NCBI GenBank assembly: GCA_003512955.1
Contig: DOTG01000014.1
Coordinates: 69,956 to 133,955, forward strand
DNA from: Marinilabiliales bacterium
Lineage (GTDB): Bacteria; Bacteroidota; Bacteroidia; Bacteroidales; SZUA-534
Direction of reading: 5' to 3'
Length of the DNA stretch: 64,000 nt
How positions within the stretch are numbered: the first letter of the stretch is position 1; every line of letters begins with the position of its first letter. A program made the position numbers and the translations under genes. A model generated the notes under the pieces. It ran no database searches and was not told where the DNA came from. It was given only the letters and a program-made list of their open reading frames with translations. This document shows, one piece after another, positions 7,900 through 16,039 of the stretch.

Positions 7900-9306
7900 A
7901 TGCGGATTCTATTTTTGTGGGTGTTTCTGATGGCAATCTGGCAAATTTCGGCCCATCCCTGGAAGCCAAAATCGTATGTTGTGGTTGATACAGACGGTGG
8001 AATTGACGATTTCCGGACCTTAATCCTGTTATTAAATTCGAAGGATGTCAGCGTGTTGGCTATTACTGTTTCAAACGGTGCCACACCTGCCAAGGTAAGC
8101 TACCAGAAAGTGAAAAATCTGCTCCGGGTATTTCACCAAGAAGGTATCTTGGTGGGAATCAACACTACAGAGGTAACAGAAAAACCTTTCGCGCATGCCA
8201 TTGAATTTCCATGGACCGATTCTGCTTTCCCGGTTTCACCCGAAGTGAGCTACATTGAGGTTTTAGAACGGATTCAAACTTTTTCGTCAGAGAAAATTAC
8301 CTTTATTCAATTGGCTAGCCCGCTCACTTTATCATCGTATCTAACCTTGCATCCCGATTTTACCCAACGCATCCAAAAAGTGCTTTGGACGGTGGACAAT
8401 CAACTGGAAGAATCCTGGAATTATCTCCTTTCGCCTATTTCGTATAAAAATCTTGTGGAAAAGAAGATACCCGTGTTAAAAATTGAGTCAAACGAAGGTG
8501 TACTAACTTATCACTTGCCTATAAAAAACAACGCGCAAGCTACTTTTAATTCAAAAGAAAAAGCTTTCCTTAAAAGTATTGAAAATGCAACTTCTGAATA
8601 TGGCACGATGCTTTTCGATGAACTTTCCTGGCTTTACCTTACCGATTCATCGGTATTTCAAAAAACCAATGATGGTGTTAAGCTGAAAAAAGGCATGGGC
8701 ATAAATGAAATTGGACCTAAAATTTTCAATGCTTTCAATGAAAATGCCCAAAACAACTATCAGGTTCTAAATTATTTTCCTTTAGATAGTGCTTTGTACC
8801 TGGTAGACGTTTCATCACCTATGAAAGAAACGATTCTCAAATTTGGAATGGAAGAATGGGCAGTTTGCGTGATAACCAACGAATTGCATCGTCATGTCGG
8901 AATTTATGCTATAGTTGGGGCAAAAATGGGAGTCCGTGTCCGTGAATATTTTGGGACAGGCCCCGATGAGCTTAAAGTGCTGTCGCTGGCAGGGAGTATT
9001 CCCCCATTGAGCTGCATGAACGACGGCATCCAGGTTTCGACAGGAGCTACCGCCGGGCATGGGTTACTGCAAATAAGCTCTAACCAACCCTTTGAACCCA
9101 CCATGGTTTTTGAATATCTGGGGCAAAAGGTAAAAGTCACGTTAAAAGAAACATACCGTAAAGAAATTGCCAAAGAAGTGGAACAACTCGTGGTCATTTA
9201 TGGAATCAACAGCAATGTTTATTGGGATTTAGTCCGACAGATTGCTTTAAACATCTGGTTCCGTTGGGATCGGAATCAGATGTTTGAAATATCGCCCGTT
9301 GAATGA
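7900..9306 (+). CDS. Nucleoside hydrolase fused to FmdE-like domain
   Basis: The start is set at 7900 (MRILFLWVFLMAIWQISAHP), which gives a clean signal peptide; the frame is open from 7822. The 468-aa protein begins, after the signal, with VVVDTDGGIDDFRTL, the calcium-binding DTDxGxDD motif of inosine/uridine nucleoside hydrolases, and that domain runs to about residue 270. The C-terminal third carries an FmdE-like domain: HRHVGIYAIVGAKMGVR and PPLSCMNDGIQVSTGATAGH, with the conserved Cys-x2-D and TGAT elements. An exported protein that may split nucleosides is plausible, but the FmdE part binds metals or pterin-like groups in other proteins and its role here is unknown. It converges on sfsA with a 21-bp gap. 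Confidence 0.75.
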   Translation: MRILFLWVFLMAIWQISAHPWKPKSYVVVDTDGGIDDFRTLILLLNSKDVSVLAITVSNGATPAKVSYQKVKNLLRVFHQEGILVGINTTEVTEKPFAHAIEFPWTDSAFPVSPEVSYIEVLERIQTFSSEKITFIQLASPLTLSSYLTLHPDFTQRIQKVLWTVDNQLEESWNYLLSPISYKNLVEKKIPVLKIESNEGVLTYHLPIKNNAQATFNSKEKAFLKSIENATSEYGTMLFDELSWLYLTDSSVFQKTNDGVKLKKGMGINEIGPKIFNAFNENAQNNYQVLNYFPLDSALYLVDVSSPMKETILKFGMEEWAVCVITNELHRHVGIYAIVGAKMGVRVREYFGTGPDELKVLSLAGSIPPLSCMNDGIQVSTGATAGHGLLQISSNQPFEPTMVFEYLGQKVKVTLKETYRKEIAKEVEQLVVIYGINSNVYWDLVRQIALNIWFRWDRNQMFEISPVE

Positions 9307-9327
9307 TTCCTGATTATTGAGGATTTA

Positions 9328-10020
9328 TTATAAAACCAAAGGAATTTGCCTGGTGAGTTCAATACCAAAAGGTGAAACTTCAGCTTGCATGGCAATAACC
9401 TCAACCCCATGTTCCATCGCGGTTTTCAAGGTTTGAGCATAAACGGGGTCAATGACATAGGCAGGCCCAAAATAAGCAACATCCATCCGTTGAATCACGT
9501 AAAGCATCACCGCGCGGAGCCCTTGTTTTTTAACCTCCATCAAGGTATTCAAATGTTTCTGTCCACGCTCTGTAACTGCATCGGGGAACCGGGCAAATTC
9601 GCCCTCTTTTAAGGTCACATTTTTCACTTCTACAATACACCGCTCAAACTCATTCTCGCAATACACATCAAAACGGCTATCACCAAATTTTACTTCTCTC
9701 TTGATCAACGTATAACGGTTGAGTGTGGGGATTTTATTTTTTTGTATGGCTTCAAAAGCAAGCAGATTTGGCCAAGCGGTATTGATTCCTACCCATTGCC
9801 CATTGATTAAAATCATCTCCCAAGTGAACCTGGTTTTGCGGTTGGGGTCGGGTGAAGGCGAAAGATAGACATCGGCACCCGGAACCAGGCAGCTTTTCAT
9901 GGAACCGGAATTGGTAGTGTGAGCTACAACAATTTCACCATTATCAAGTTCAACATCTGCCAGAAAGCGTTTGTAGCGTTGAATGAGTCGGCCGTGGACT
10001 AATGGGGAGGCAAATTGCAT
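9328..10020 (-). CDS. sfsA: SfsA-family protein (sugar fermentation stimulation homologue)
   Basis: The 230-aa protein starts at 10020 (MQFASPLVHGRLIQRYKRFL), the usual SfsA N terminus; an in-frame ATG at 10041 would add seven extra residues. It keeps the OB-like N-terminal half (VAHTTNSGSMKSCL) and the nuclease-like core DSRFDVYCE followed by IVEVKNVTL and FPDAVTERGQKHL. The E-x-K pattern is shared with PD-(D/E)XK nucleases. The E. coli name comes from maltose metabolism effects; the true activity is unclear. Its ATG overlaps the TAA of the upstream lipoprotein gene (TAATG), so the two are translationally coupled. Confidence 0.9.
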   Translation of the reverse strand: MQFASPLVHGRLIQRYKRFLADVELDNGEIVVAHTTNSGSMKSCLVPGADVYLSPSPDPNRKTRFTWEMILINGQWVGINTAWPNLLAFEAIQKNKIPTLNRYTLIKREVKFGDSRFDVYCENEFERCIVEVKNVTLKEGEFARFPDAVTERGQKHLNTLMEVKKQGLRAVMLYVIQRMDVAYFGPAYVIDPVYAQTLKTAMEHGVEVIAMQAEVSPFGIELTRQIPLVL

Positions 10021-10499
10021 TACCACGTCAGTTTTTCCCAACCAACCCTATCAAGAAACGATTGGATGGAGAATTCCAGTTCTTTAAGTCCTTCGGGTGA
10101 ATCGTGGCACACCTTGATTTTCTTTTCGTTTCCCTGATAGGCAAAAAAGAGGTATTTTGCGGGTTGCTCAAGTTCCGAAGGGCAACTCTCAGCATCGAAC
10201 TTGAAAAAATCCATTTTTATGAATGTTTCAACAGCCTGTTCATACTCTGCCTTTGAGAGCGACCGCATGTATTTGCCGGACTTATCAAGGTTCTTCTTTG
10301 CATACAAAAACATCTGCTTGTTTGAATACAGTTCCACGCTATATTCTGGTGCTTTTGGATTGGTGGTATCGGCTTGTTGGTATGATATAACCAGTTTTGA
10401 TCCGTTGTTCGGATTATCTTTTTGAAATGCCGCTTTATTTGAGATGCAACCTGTTGCTACTATCAAGATTAAAATAAAAGCTGAAAATGACCCTTTCAT
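10020..10499 (-). CDS. DUF6438-like lipoprotein
   Basis: The 159-aa protein has a short signal peptide with lipobox VATGC (Cys near residue 18). The rest resembles the DUF6438 pattern: PEYSVELYSNKQMFLYAKKN, then SKAEYEQAVETF and a helix-rich tail. These lipoproteins are frequent in Bacteroidota and have no known function. It is expressed from its own promoter at 10522-10553 and runs into sfsA through a TAATG overlap. Confidence 0.65.
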   Translation of the reverse strand: MKGSFSAFILILIVATGCISNKAAFQKDNPNNGSKLVISYQQADTTNPKAPEYSVELYSNKQMFLYAKKNLDKSGKYMRSLSKAEYEQAVETFIKMDFFKFDAESCPSELEQPAKYLFFAYQGNEKKIKVCHDSPEGLKELEFSIQSFLDRVGWEKLTW

Positions 10500-10831
10500 T
10501 GTTCTTTTTTTAAAACAGTCCCAAAGATGCAGAATTAATTGGATTGAACCAAAATATTCAACTATCTATTTTTTAGACGGATCCAATAATTCAACCGGGC
10601 ACTCAGGGCGTTTTAAACAGAAATCTGTTTTTGAAACGATGGAAAATCTGCAAGTGTCATGGATTTTTAAAGCATGGAAATGGTACCCCCATGAGTGCTG
10701 TGGGCTGGGAATGACCTGGCAGGAATAACAAACTTGAAGGGACTGCTGATACAGATATGCTTTTTTATAAGCACTTGGATAGGTGTTCATTAGAATATTA
10801 TAAACAACCAATCCATAAAATTGAGGAATGA
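10500..10831. other. Intergenic region
   Basis: This 332-bp stretch has a promoter for the lipoprotein gene at 10522-10553. The remainder has only small chance ORFs and weak hairpins (for example AAACAGA/TCTGTTT at 10615-10630); no gene, RNA or repeat was recognised. Confidence 0.5.
10522..10553 (-). promoter_or_regulatory. Promoter of the DUF6438-sfsA unit
   Basis: On the minus strand TTTG (10553-10550), 20 nt, then CATCTTTG (10529-10522), one mismatch from TAnnTTTG. Transcription would begin about 17 nt before the ATG at 10499. Confidence 0.55.
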
Positions 10832-12226
10832 TTAATTGACGGATTCCATGACGGGTGGAAGCGTGAAACTGAAGGTGCTTCCCATATCGGGGATGCTCTC
10901 AATTTCCATTCTACCTTGGTTTTTTTCCACAAATTCTTTGCAGATTTTTAATCCAAAACCGGTACCTTTTTCTTTATTGGTGCCTAAGGTTGAATGGCTG
11001 AATTCTGCATCGAATAAATGCTGTTGAATATCAAAAGGGATTCCTTTTCCGGTGTCCTTAACGGTAATGCGCACCCTATCCCCATCGCTGGCTGAAGAAA
11101 TATAAATTTTACCTTCATCGTGTGTAAATTTTATGGCATTCGATAACAGGTTGCGAACCACAACCTGAATCATTTCAAAATCAGCCATGACTCTTACATG
11201 ACTTTCAATGCCTGTATGGATAGTGATGGATTTATCGTTAGCCTGTCCCTGCAACTGAAAAACAACCTGATTCACCAACGCTTGTAAGTGTATGGGTTCT
11301 ATTTTTACCTGAAAACTACCCGACTGGGCACGGCCCCAACTCAAAAGATTTTCCAACAATTCAAAGGTTTTTGAAGAATTCCGGAAAAGGCTTTTCTGCA
11401 GGTCATCCTTTTCTTGTTTCGTCAATTTTAGAGCCGCATCATTTAACAATTCTGCCATTTGGGCAATATTTCCAATGGGGCCTCGCAAGTCGTGGGCAAT
11501 AATGGACAAAAACCGGTCTTTGGATGCAATGGTGGCTTCCAGTTCTTTATTGGTGTTATTCAGTTCCTCAGCTTTATGATGAAGGGTTTTGTCATCTTGT
11601 TCTTTTAAAAGGAGCATCAATAAAATACTTCCGATGTAGGTGACCAATAAGAAGGAGATAAAAGTCAACGATTGTACAAACCCCTGGGACAATAAATTCA
11701 TATCAAAGCGGAAGAAGCTCGCCACAACCCCTCGGCCATAAAGGGTAATAGCTAGAAATAAGTATATTCCTCCAAGCAAGTAATGAATTTTACCTTCTTT
11801 CTTTTGCGATAGTACCCGTAAACTTCCAACGAGTAAAATGACCGCGTTGATAAATGAGGCAAAAGCAATTCTAATGTTATCGGATTGTTGCACTGCAAAA
11901 ATAAAAACGAGTGATGCGAAAAATCCGAGGAAGATAAAAAGCTTTTTGGATTTTTGCTGTGGCAGATGCTGATACGAAGAAATTACATACATTTCAATGG
12001 TAACCCCGAGAATCAACAGCACATTTCCAAGGCCTACAGAAAGTTCATGGGAAATATTACCTTGTTGGGATAAAAGGAGCCAAGCAAAACCTAACAACAA
12101 TCTGCCAGTAGCGTATATTTCAAAAATACGATTCCTGCTCCGGCTACTTAAGGAATAGTAAACAAAAAATGAAAAGATCAAAAAATTAGTTAATGATATG
12201 ATCACTAAAAATGTCCGGATGTCCAT
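10832..12226 (-). CDS. Membrane sensor histidine kinase (7 TM)
   Basis: The 464-aa protein has seven predicted membrane helices (about residues 5-25, 36-54, 62-83, 95-112, 118-138, 148-170 and 183-207), a short linker helix and a HisKA domain with FLSIIAHDLRGPIGNIAQM, where His245 is the expected phosphorylation site. The HATPase_c domain has the N box RNLLSNAIKF, G1 DTGKGIPFD and G2 GTGFGLKICKEF. No extracytoplasmic sensor domain is seen, so it probably senses through its membrane part or partner proteins. No response regulator is adjacent; it is an orphan kinase. Confidence 0.88.
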   Translation of the reverse strand: MDIRTFLVIISLTNFLIFSFFVYYSLSSRSRNRIFEIYATGRLLLGFAWLLLSQQGNISHELSVGLGNVLLILGVTIEMYVISSYQHLPQQKSKKLFIFLGFFASLVFIFAVQQSDNIRIAFASFINAVILLVGSLRVLSQKKEGKIHYLLGGIYLFLAITLYGRGVVASFFRFDMNLLSQGFVQSLTFISFLLVTYIGSILLMLLLKEQDDKTLHHKAEELNNTNKELEATIASKDRFLSIIAHDLRGPIGNIAQMAELLNDAALKLTKQEKDDLQKSLFRNSSKTFELLENLLSWGRAQSGSFQVKIEPIHLQALVNQVVFQLQGQANDKSITIHTGIESHVRVMADFEMIQVVVRNLLSNAIKFTHDEGKIYISSASDGDRVRITVKDTGKGIPFDIQQHLFDAEFSHSTLGTNKEKGTGFGLKICKEFVEKNQGRMEIESIPDMGSTFSFTLPPVMESVN

Positions 12227-12480
12227 ACCTTTTTTGTTGTTATTCTGTCAAATATAGTATTTTTTTTAGAACGACAACTCATGATGTATCAATATTTTAT
12301 ACTTGCTTTTAGGTACACATTCACGTACTATAAATATTTACACCTTCCTTAACTATCAGAATAGTGGTGATAAGGCGTTATAGTAAAAAAATGGTTAGGG
12401 GATCGCATCCTTTTTTTACTCTAATTTTTACAACAGGCAGGAATATTTTTTAAAATTGCAAATTTAAAAATGAAAATTAA

Positions 12481-15108
12481 TTAATCAAACTTAAAGGTAG
12501 CCCTCACTCCGAATCCATCAAAGTTTGCTCCTTTAAATGAAGTGAATGCCCCTATTTCCCCTGCAAATAAAATTTGCCCAATGGAATAACCAAATTCGTA
12601 GAAAGGCCGTGATTCATCGGTGAACAAGCAACTTGCATACACATTTTCGGTCCATAACTGGTTGCTTATCCATGGAAGGAGTTTGAGCAATAAAAACTGT
12701 GTTGTATATTGTGTGTGCATTTCCAGATACTTTGAATTGGTGCTGTAACCATAAGTATCCATAAGAAAAAAACCCCGTTTGAAGTCACGGGTGGTAAATG
12801 GCTCCTCCAGGGTTTTAAAATGTTTAAATGATGAAAAATGCATGTTTTCTTTTTCATAATAGATGCCGGCATTTATCTGGTAGAATAACGACGAAACCGT
12901 ATAAAAGTCAATATCCTGGCGGACGAACAATTCCACGTTCTGGAATTTTGAATAGTCACCAGTTACCGGGATTGCAATTCTATAACCCAATTGGAAAGTC
13001 GGCCAGTCCGATTTCAGATAGTGCTTAACCCCCTTTTCAATTTCGTAATAGTAAAAAGGCGTGTATTCAAAACTGGTCCTGAATTGCAACATCATGTTTG
13101 ATGAAAATGCCGACAAACTTGCGGTTTGCCCCTCGGGAATATTCAGATCGTAACCAGCATTGGGATAGAGCACCGAAAAATTGGTGGAATTCCCAACCGA
13201 ATCGGCTTGTTGCCATTTCCCACCTGCAACCCAATAGAAGCCATTGGCAATATCTATCCGGTTTTCTAAATCCACATATTTATCGTGGTAAAATTTGATA
13301 AACGATTCTTTCATAAACAGGTTATACAAGGCCGAGATGGGTTCGGGGGCTCCCAAATGGGTCTTAAAATCCTGCGAAAGATACCCGGCATCAATTATAA
13401 AGGCAGCCCTTTTCATGGGGTTGTACCACAGCGTGAGGTTTTGTTTGGTGTAAAAAGCTTCCCGCCCAAAACTGTACCCAACCATACCTTTAAGCTCGGT
13501 AGTCCGCAAACTATCAATGCGCCAGCGCATTTTAAGCGATTGTTCCAATTGCCACGAATCGACCGGATTAAAACCTACGTTGCGCACATTGAGCAACCCG
13601 GGATAAAACGTATAAAACTTTTTGCTCCGTTCCCATTCGTAGTTTCCAAATACGGCGGTTCTCAACGCTTTTTTCCATTTTGGGGTAGAATCTTCTTTAG
13701 CCTGTTGTTCCAGCTTTTTTTGGTAACTAAACTTTTCATCGGCCGATGCAGGTACCGGCCTTACCGAATCCCAGTATATGGAATCGCGGATCAACGCGTT
13801 TTTACTTTTAATCTGCTTGTAGGCCGAAGTCAGTTCCAACGGATCGGTACGCTGCTCTTCTTCGAGCAAAGAGGCTTTTTTAGCCATCAGTTTCTGCATT
13901 TCGGTCATTTCGCGGTTGGTCAACTCTTCGGTCTGATAGAGTTTCTCCAATTTGGCATCTATTTCGGCAATTTTAGGATCTTTGGGAGCCTCAGCTTCAA
14001 CAGGAACGGTAGGTTCTAAGTTGTAGGTTATCGCCTTTTGTATCTTTTTTTGGCTAAAAATTGGGTTCAACACCACCGAATCGTATTTGAATGTAGTGGT
14101 GTAGGTTCCAGATGCTTTAATGCCCATGAAGCTGATATCGGCTTCCACAAACATATTCACAGGGAAATAATTATTTCCGGCCACCGGAGCATAGTGTTGC
14201 TTAATTTTCAGGTCGCTGTAAGGCGGGCTGAGTTTGATATCGTAACTATACAAGCACCATAAATCTTCCACAATATACAGATAACCCTCCATCAGCAATT
14301 TGCTTTTCCGTTTGGGGATCACCTGAATTTTATCAATAAACCAATCGCCATCCTGCAACAATCCGGCGTATTTAAACGTGTAGTGCGAAAAAGCATTGGG
14401 GCCAAATGGCGAAATGTAAAAATCATCCTGTGATTCATAAATGCTACCCGAAATTAAACCAATAACCGGTACTTCGCTTTCACCCATGGGGAATGTATTG
14501 TTTACCGAAATCACCTCCTGTTCATAATTATTGGGTGCCTTAAAGCGGATACGGTTGATGGATTCGTTCACGTACGTTTCGCCCTCTTTGGGGTTTTCCC
14601 CATTCACCACCATCCGTTTGGCAAATATTTTAGGTATTTTTGATGCCTTGACCGAACCTTTTATATACACCTGTGATGTATATGAATCGGCCATCTTTAA
14701 AAAGCCGGGAGCACGGGCTATAGCTTTACGCATCACCGAGTAGGCGGGGTCCTCGGCATCGGCCCGAACGGTAACTCCCGCCAAAATGTACGACTGCCAG
14801 GGCAACACTACATCTAAAGCTAGAGGCGAACTTCCCATAAGAACCTCTTTGGTTTGTGGGGCAAAGCCAATGGAACGGAAATTCAGATGGTAATTCCCGG
14901 GTTTTATCTTTAAATTGTATTTCCCCTGCTGGTTGGTGCTGGTGCCGGTCTGTAGTTCCTCAATATAGATGGTGGCATACGGGATGGGCTCTCCCTCCTG
15001 ATTGGTGACCGTACCTGTGATTTCTTGCATATATGCAACAAAGGGTAAAGCCAACAGCCATAAAGTAATAGGTAATTTGAGCATCGTAATTTTTTTATCG
15101 TAGTTCAT
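12481..15108 (-). CDS. DUF5686 outer-membrane protein with carboxypeptidase-like regulatory domain
   Basis: The frame is open to 15420 but the start is most likely 15108 (MNYDKKITMLKLP, 875 aa) or 15084. Upstream codons give no sensible protein and a -7 box lies at 15127-15134. After a signal peptide comes a CarboxypepD_reg-like domain (ITGTVTNQEGEPIPYATIYI, residues about 25-110). A DUF5686 body follows, with EDPAYSVMRKAIARAP near its start and many amphipathic strands, ending in a Phe-Asp terminal strand (GVRATFKFD). These proteins are predicted large outer-membrane barrels; their function is unknown. A basic coiled-coil-like insert lies around residues 375-460. A paralogue is at 26399-28876. 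Confidence 0.8.
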   Translation of the reverse strand: MNYDKKITMLKLPITLWLLALPFVAYMQEITGTVTNQEGEPIPYATIYIEELQTGTSTNQQGKYNLKIKPGNYHLNFRSIGFAPQTKEVLMGSSPLALDVVLPWQSYILAGVTVRADAEDPAYSVMRKAIARAPGFLKMADSYTSQVYIKGSVKASKIPKIFAKRMVVNGENPKEGETYVNESINRIRFKAPNNYEQEVISVNNTFPMGESEVPVIGLISGSIYESQDDFYISPFGPNAFSHYTFKYAGLLQDGDWFIDKIQVIPKRKSKLLMEGYLYIVEDLWCLYSYDIKLSPPYSDLKIKQHYAPVAGNNYFPVNMFVEADISFMGIKASGTYTTTFKYDSVVLNPIFSQKKIQKAITYNLEPTVPVEAEAPKDPKIAEIDAKLEKLYQTEELTNREMTEMQKLMAKKASLLEEEQRTDPLELTSAYKQIKSKNALIRDSIYWDSVRPVPASADEKFSYQKKLEQQAKEDSTPKWKKALRTAVFGNYEWERSKKFYTFYPGLLNVRNVGFNPVDSWQLEQSLKMRWRIDSLRTTELKGMVGYSFGREAFYTKQNLTLWYNPMKRAAFIIDAGYLSQDFKTHLGAPEPISALYNLFMKESFIKFYHDKYVDLENRIDIANGFYWVAGGKWQQADSVGNSTNFSVLYPNAGYDLNIPEGQTASLSAFSSNMMLQFRTSFEYTPFYYYEIEKGVKHYLKSDWPTFQLGYRIAIPVTGDYSKFQNVELFVRQDIDFYTVSSLFYQINAGIYYEKENMHFSSFKHFKTLEEPFTTRDFKRGFFLMDTYGYSTNSKYLEMHTQYTTQFLLLKLLPWISNQLWTENVYASCLFTDESRPFYEFGYSIGQILFAGEIGAFTSFKGANFDGFGVRATFKFD

Positions 15109-15126
15109 GGACGAAACAAACTGAAC

Positions 15127-15134
15127 CAAAGTTA
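15127..15134 (-). promoter_or_regulatory. -7 box for the DUF5686 gene
   Basis: The minus strand reads TAACTTTG, a full TAnnTTTG match, 18 nt before the ATG at 15108. The -33 side is not clear. Confidence 0.4.
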
Positions 15135-15243
15135 CAACAATTTTGAAAGTGAATCCCTGAATTATAGAACACTCCAATAAATCCATTAATTTCCGGTCTC
15201 CTGTATAACAATTAGCAATGAACTCCCGGGCTCCCGTCAATAA

Positions 15244-15274
15244 TTTGAAAGTTCTGTTTTTTATGGTATTTTTG
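15244..15274 (+). promoter_or_regulatory. Promoter upstream of the DUF4062 cassette
   Basis: TTTG (15244-15247), exactly 19 nt, then TATTTTTG (15267-15274): a complete match to the Bacteroidota consensus. The predicted start near 15281 leaves a leader of about 170 nt before the ATG at 15452. Confidence 0.55.
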
Positions 15275-15451
15275 GAAACGGTTAACCAACTTATTGTCAA
15301 CCTATATCGACCTTTTTGCTGTATAATTCCATTTTTTATTGGGGCTATACGACCCCATTTGGGAAGATAAAGACAGTTAAACAGTAGTTGGGGTACATTT
15401 AATAAAGGGACCACTATCAAAGAGCAAAATCAGAATGAGGTATTTAGAAGC

Positions 15452-16039
15452 ATGAGTAAAAAGAATAAAATAAAAATAATGGTTGGTTCAACAGTGTATG
15501 GATTTGAAGATCAAATCTCACAAATAGTTGCCCAGTTCAACACCTTGGGTTATGAGGTGCTTAATTCTCATTATGGTAGCATTAAAGTAAACCCACACTT
15601 GTCAAACTTGGACAACTGCCTTAAAGCAGTAGGTGAATGCAACTTGTTTTTGGGAATTATTCGTCCATACTGTGGTACCGGTAACATTGGAGAGAAGAAC
15701 ATCACCTTTGAAGAAATAAAGGAAGCTATAAGATTAAAAAAACCTTATTGGTTTTTGGTTCATCGTGATGTTGTCTACACCAGACTACTTTTAAAGAAAA
15801 TGAAACTTAAAAGCGGTGATGAAATAATATTCACTGACAATCGGCTTTTTGACAAGCTATCTATAGAAATGTATGAATATGTGATTAAAAATCATGTCCC
15901 CGTTACACTTCGTAATGGTAATTGGGCACAGGAATTTTATCGTTTGGATGAAATGATGGTTTATATCAATGCCCAGTTTACCGACAAAGATTTTATCAAT
16001 GAAGTAATGAACCAAACAAAGAGCAACAATGGAAAATAG
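15452..16039 (+). CDS. DUF4062-domain protein (possible sensor or effector)
   Basis: The 195-aa protein begins KIKIMVGSTVYGFEDQI, matching the DUF4062 opening strand (usually K-V-F-I-S-S-T). It continues with CLKAVGECNLFLGIIRPYCG and ITFEEIKEAIRLKKPYWFLV, the central strands and helices of this Rossmann-like, TIR-related fold. DUF4062 is often found fused to or beside STAND NTPases and other proteins suspected of conflict roles; its activity is not established. It overlaps the downstream AlbA_2/HATPase gene by 11 bp, so the two proteins are almost surely made together. The pair is flanked by unrelated core genes and looks inserted. A defence role is inference. Confidence 0.75.
   Translation: MSKKNKIKIMVGSTVYGFEDQISQIVAQFNTLGYEVLNSHYGSIKVNPHLSNLDNCLKAVGECNLFLGIIRPYCGTGNIGEKNITFEEIKEAIRLKKPYWFLVHRDVVYTRLLLKKMKLKSGDEIIFTDNRLFDKLSIEMYEYVIKNHVPVTLRNGNWAQEFYRLDEMMVYINAQFTDKDFINEVMNQTKSNNGK

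Larger units (their letters stand above)
15109..15451. other. Intergenic region between DUF5686 and DUF4062 genes
   Basis: The 343-bp gap holds a minus-strand -7 box (15127-15134) and a strong plus-strand promoter (15244-15274). The region from 15281 to 15451 would be a long untranslated leader for the DUF4062 gene; no clear riboswitch or ORF was seen in it. Confidence 0.5.

Noticed and set aside
13285..14019. A 244-codon plus-strand ORF opposite the DUF5686 gene
   Set aside because: It lies wholly antisense to a well-supported coding frame, has phenylalanine- and arginine-rich composition typical of shadow frames, and no signal or family motif.
15109..15420. N-terminal extension of the DUF5686 protein by 104 codons
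   Set aside because: The extension has no protein-like pattern, and the signal peptide and -7 box both support a start at 15108 or 15084.
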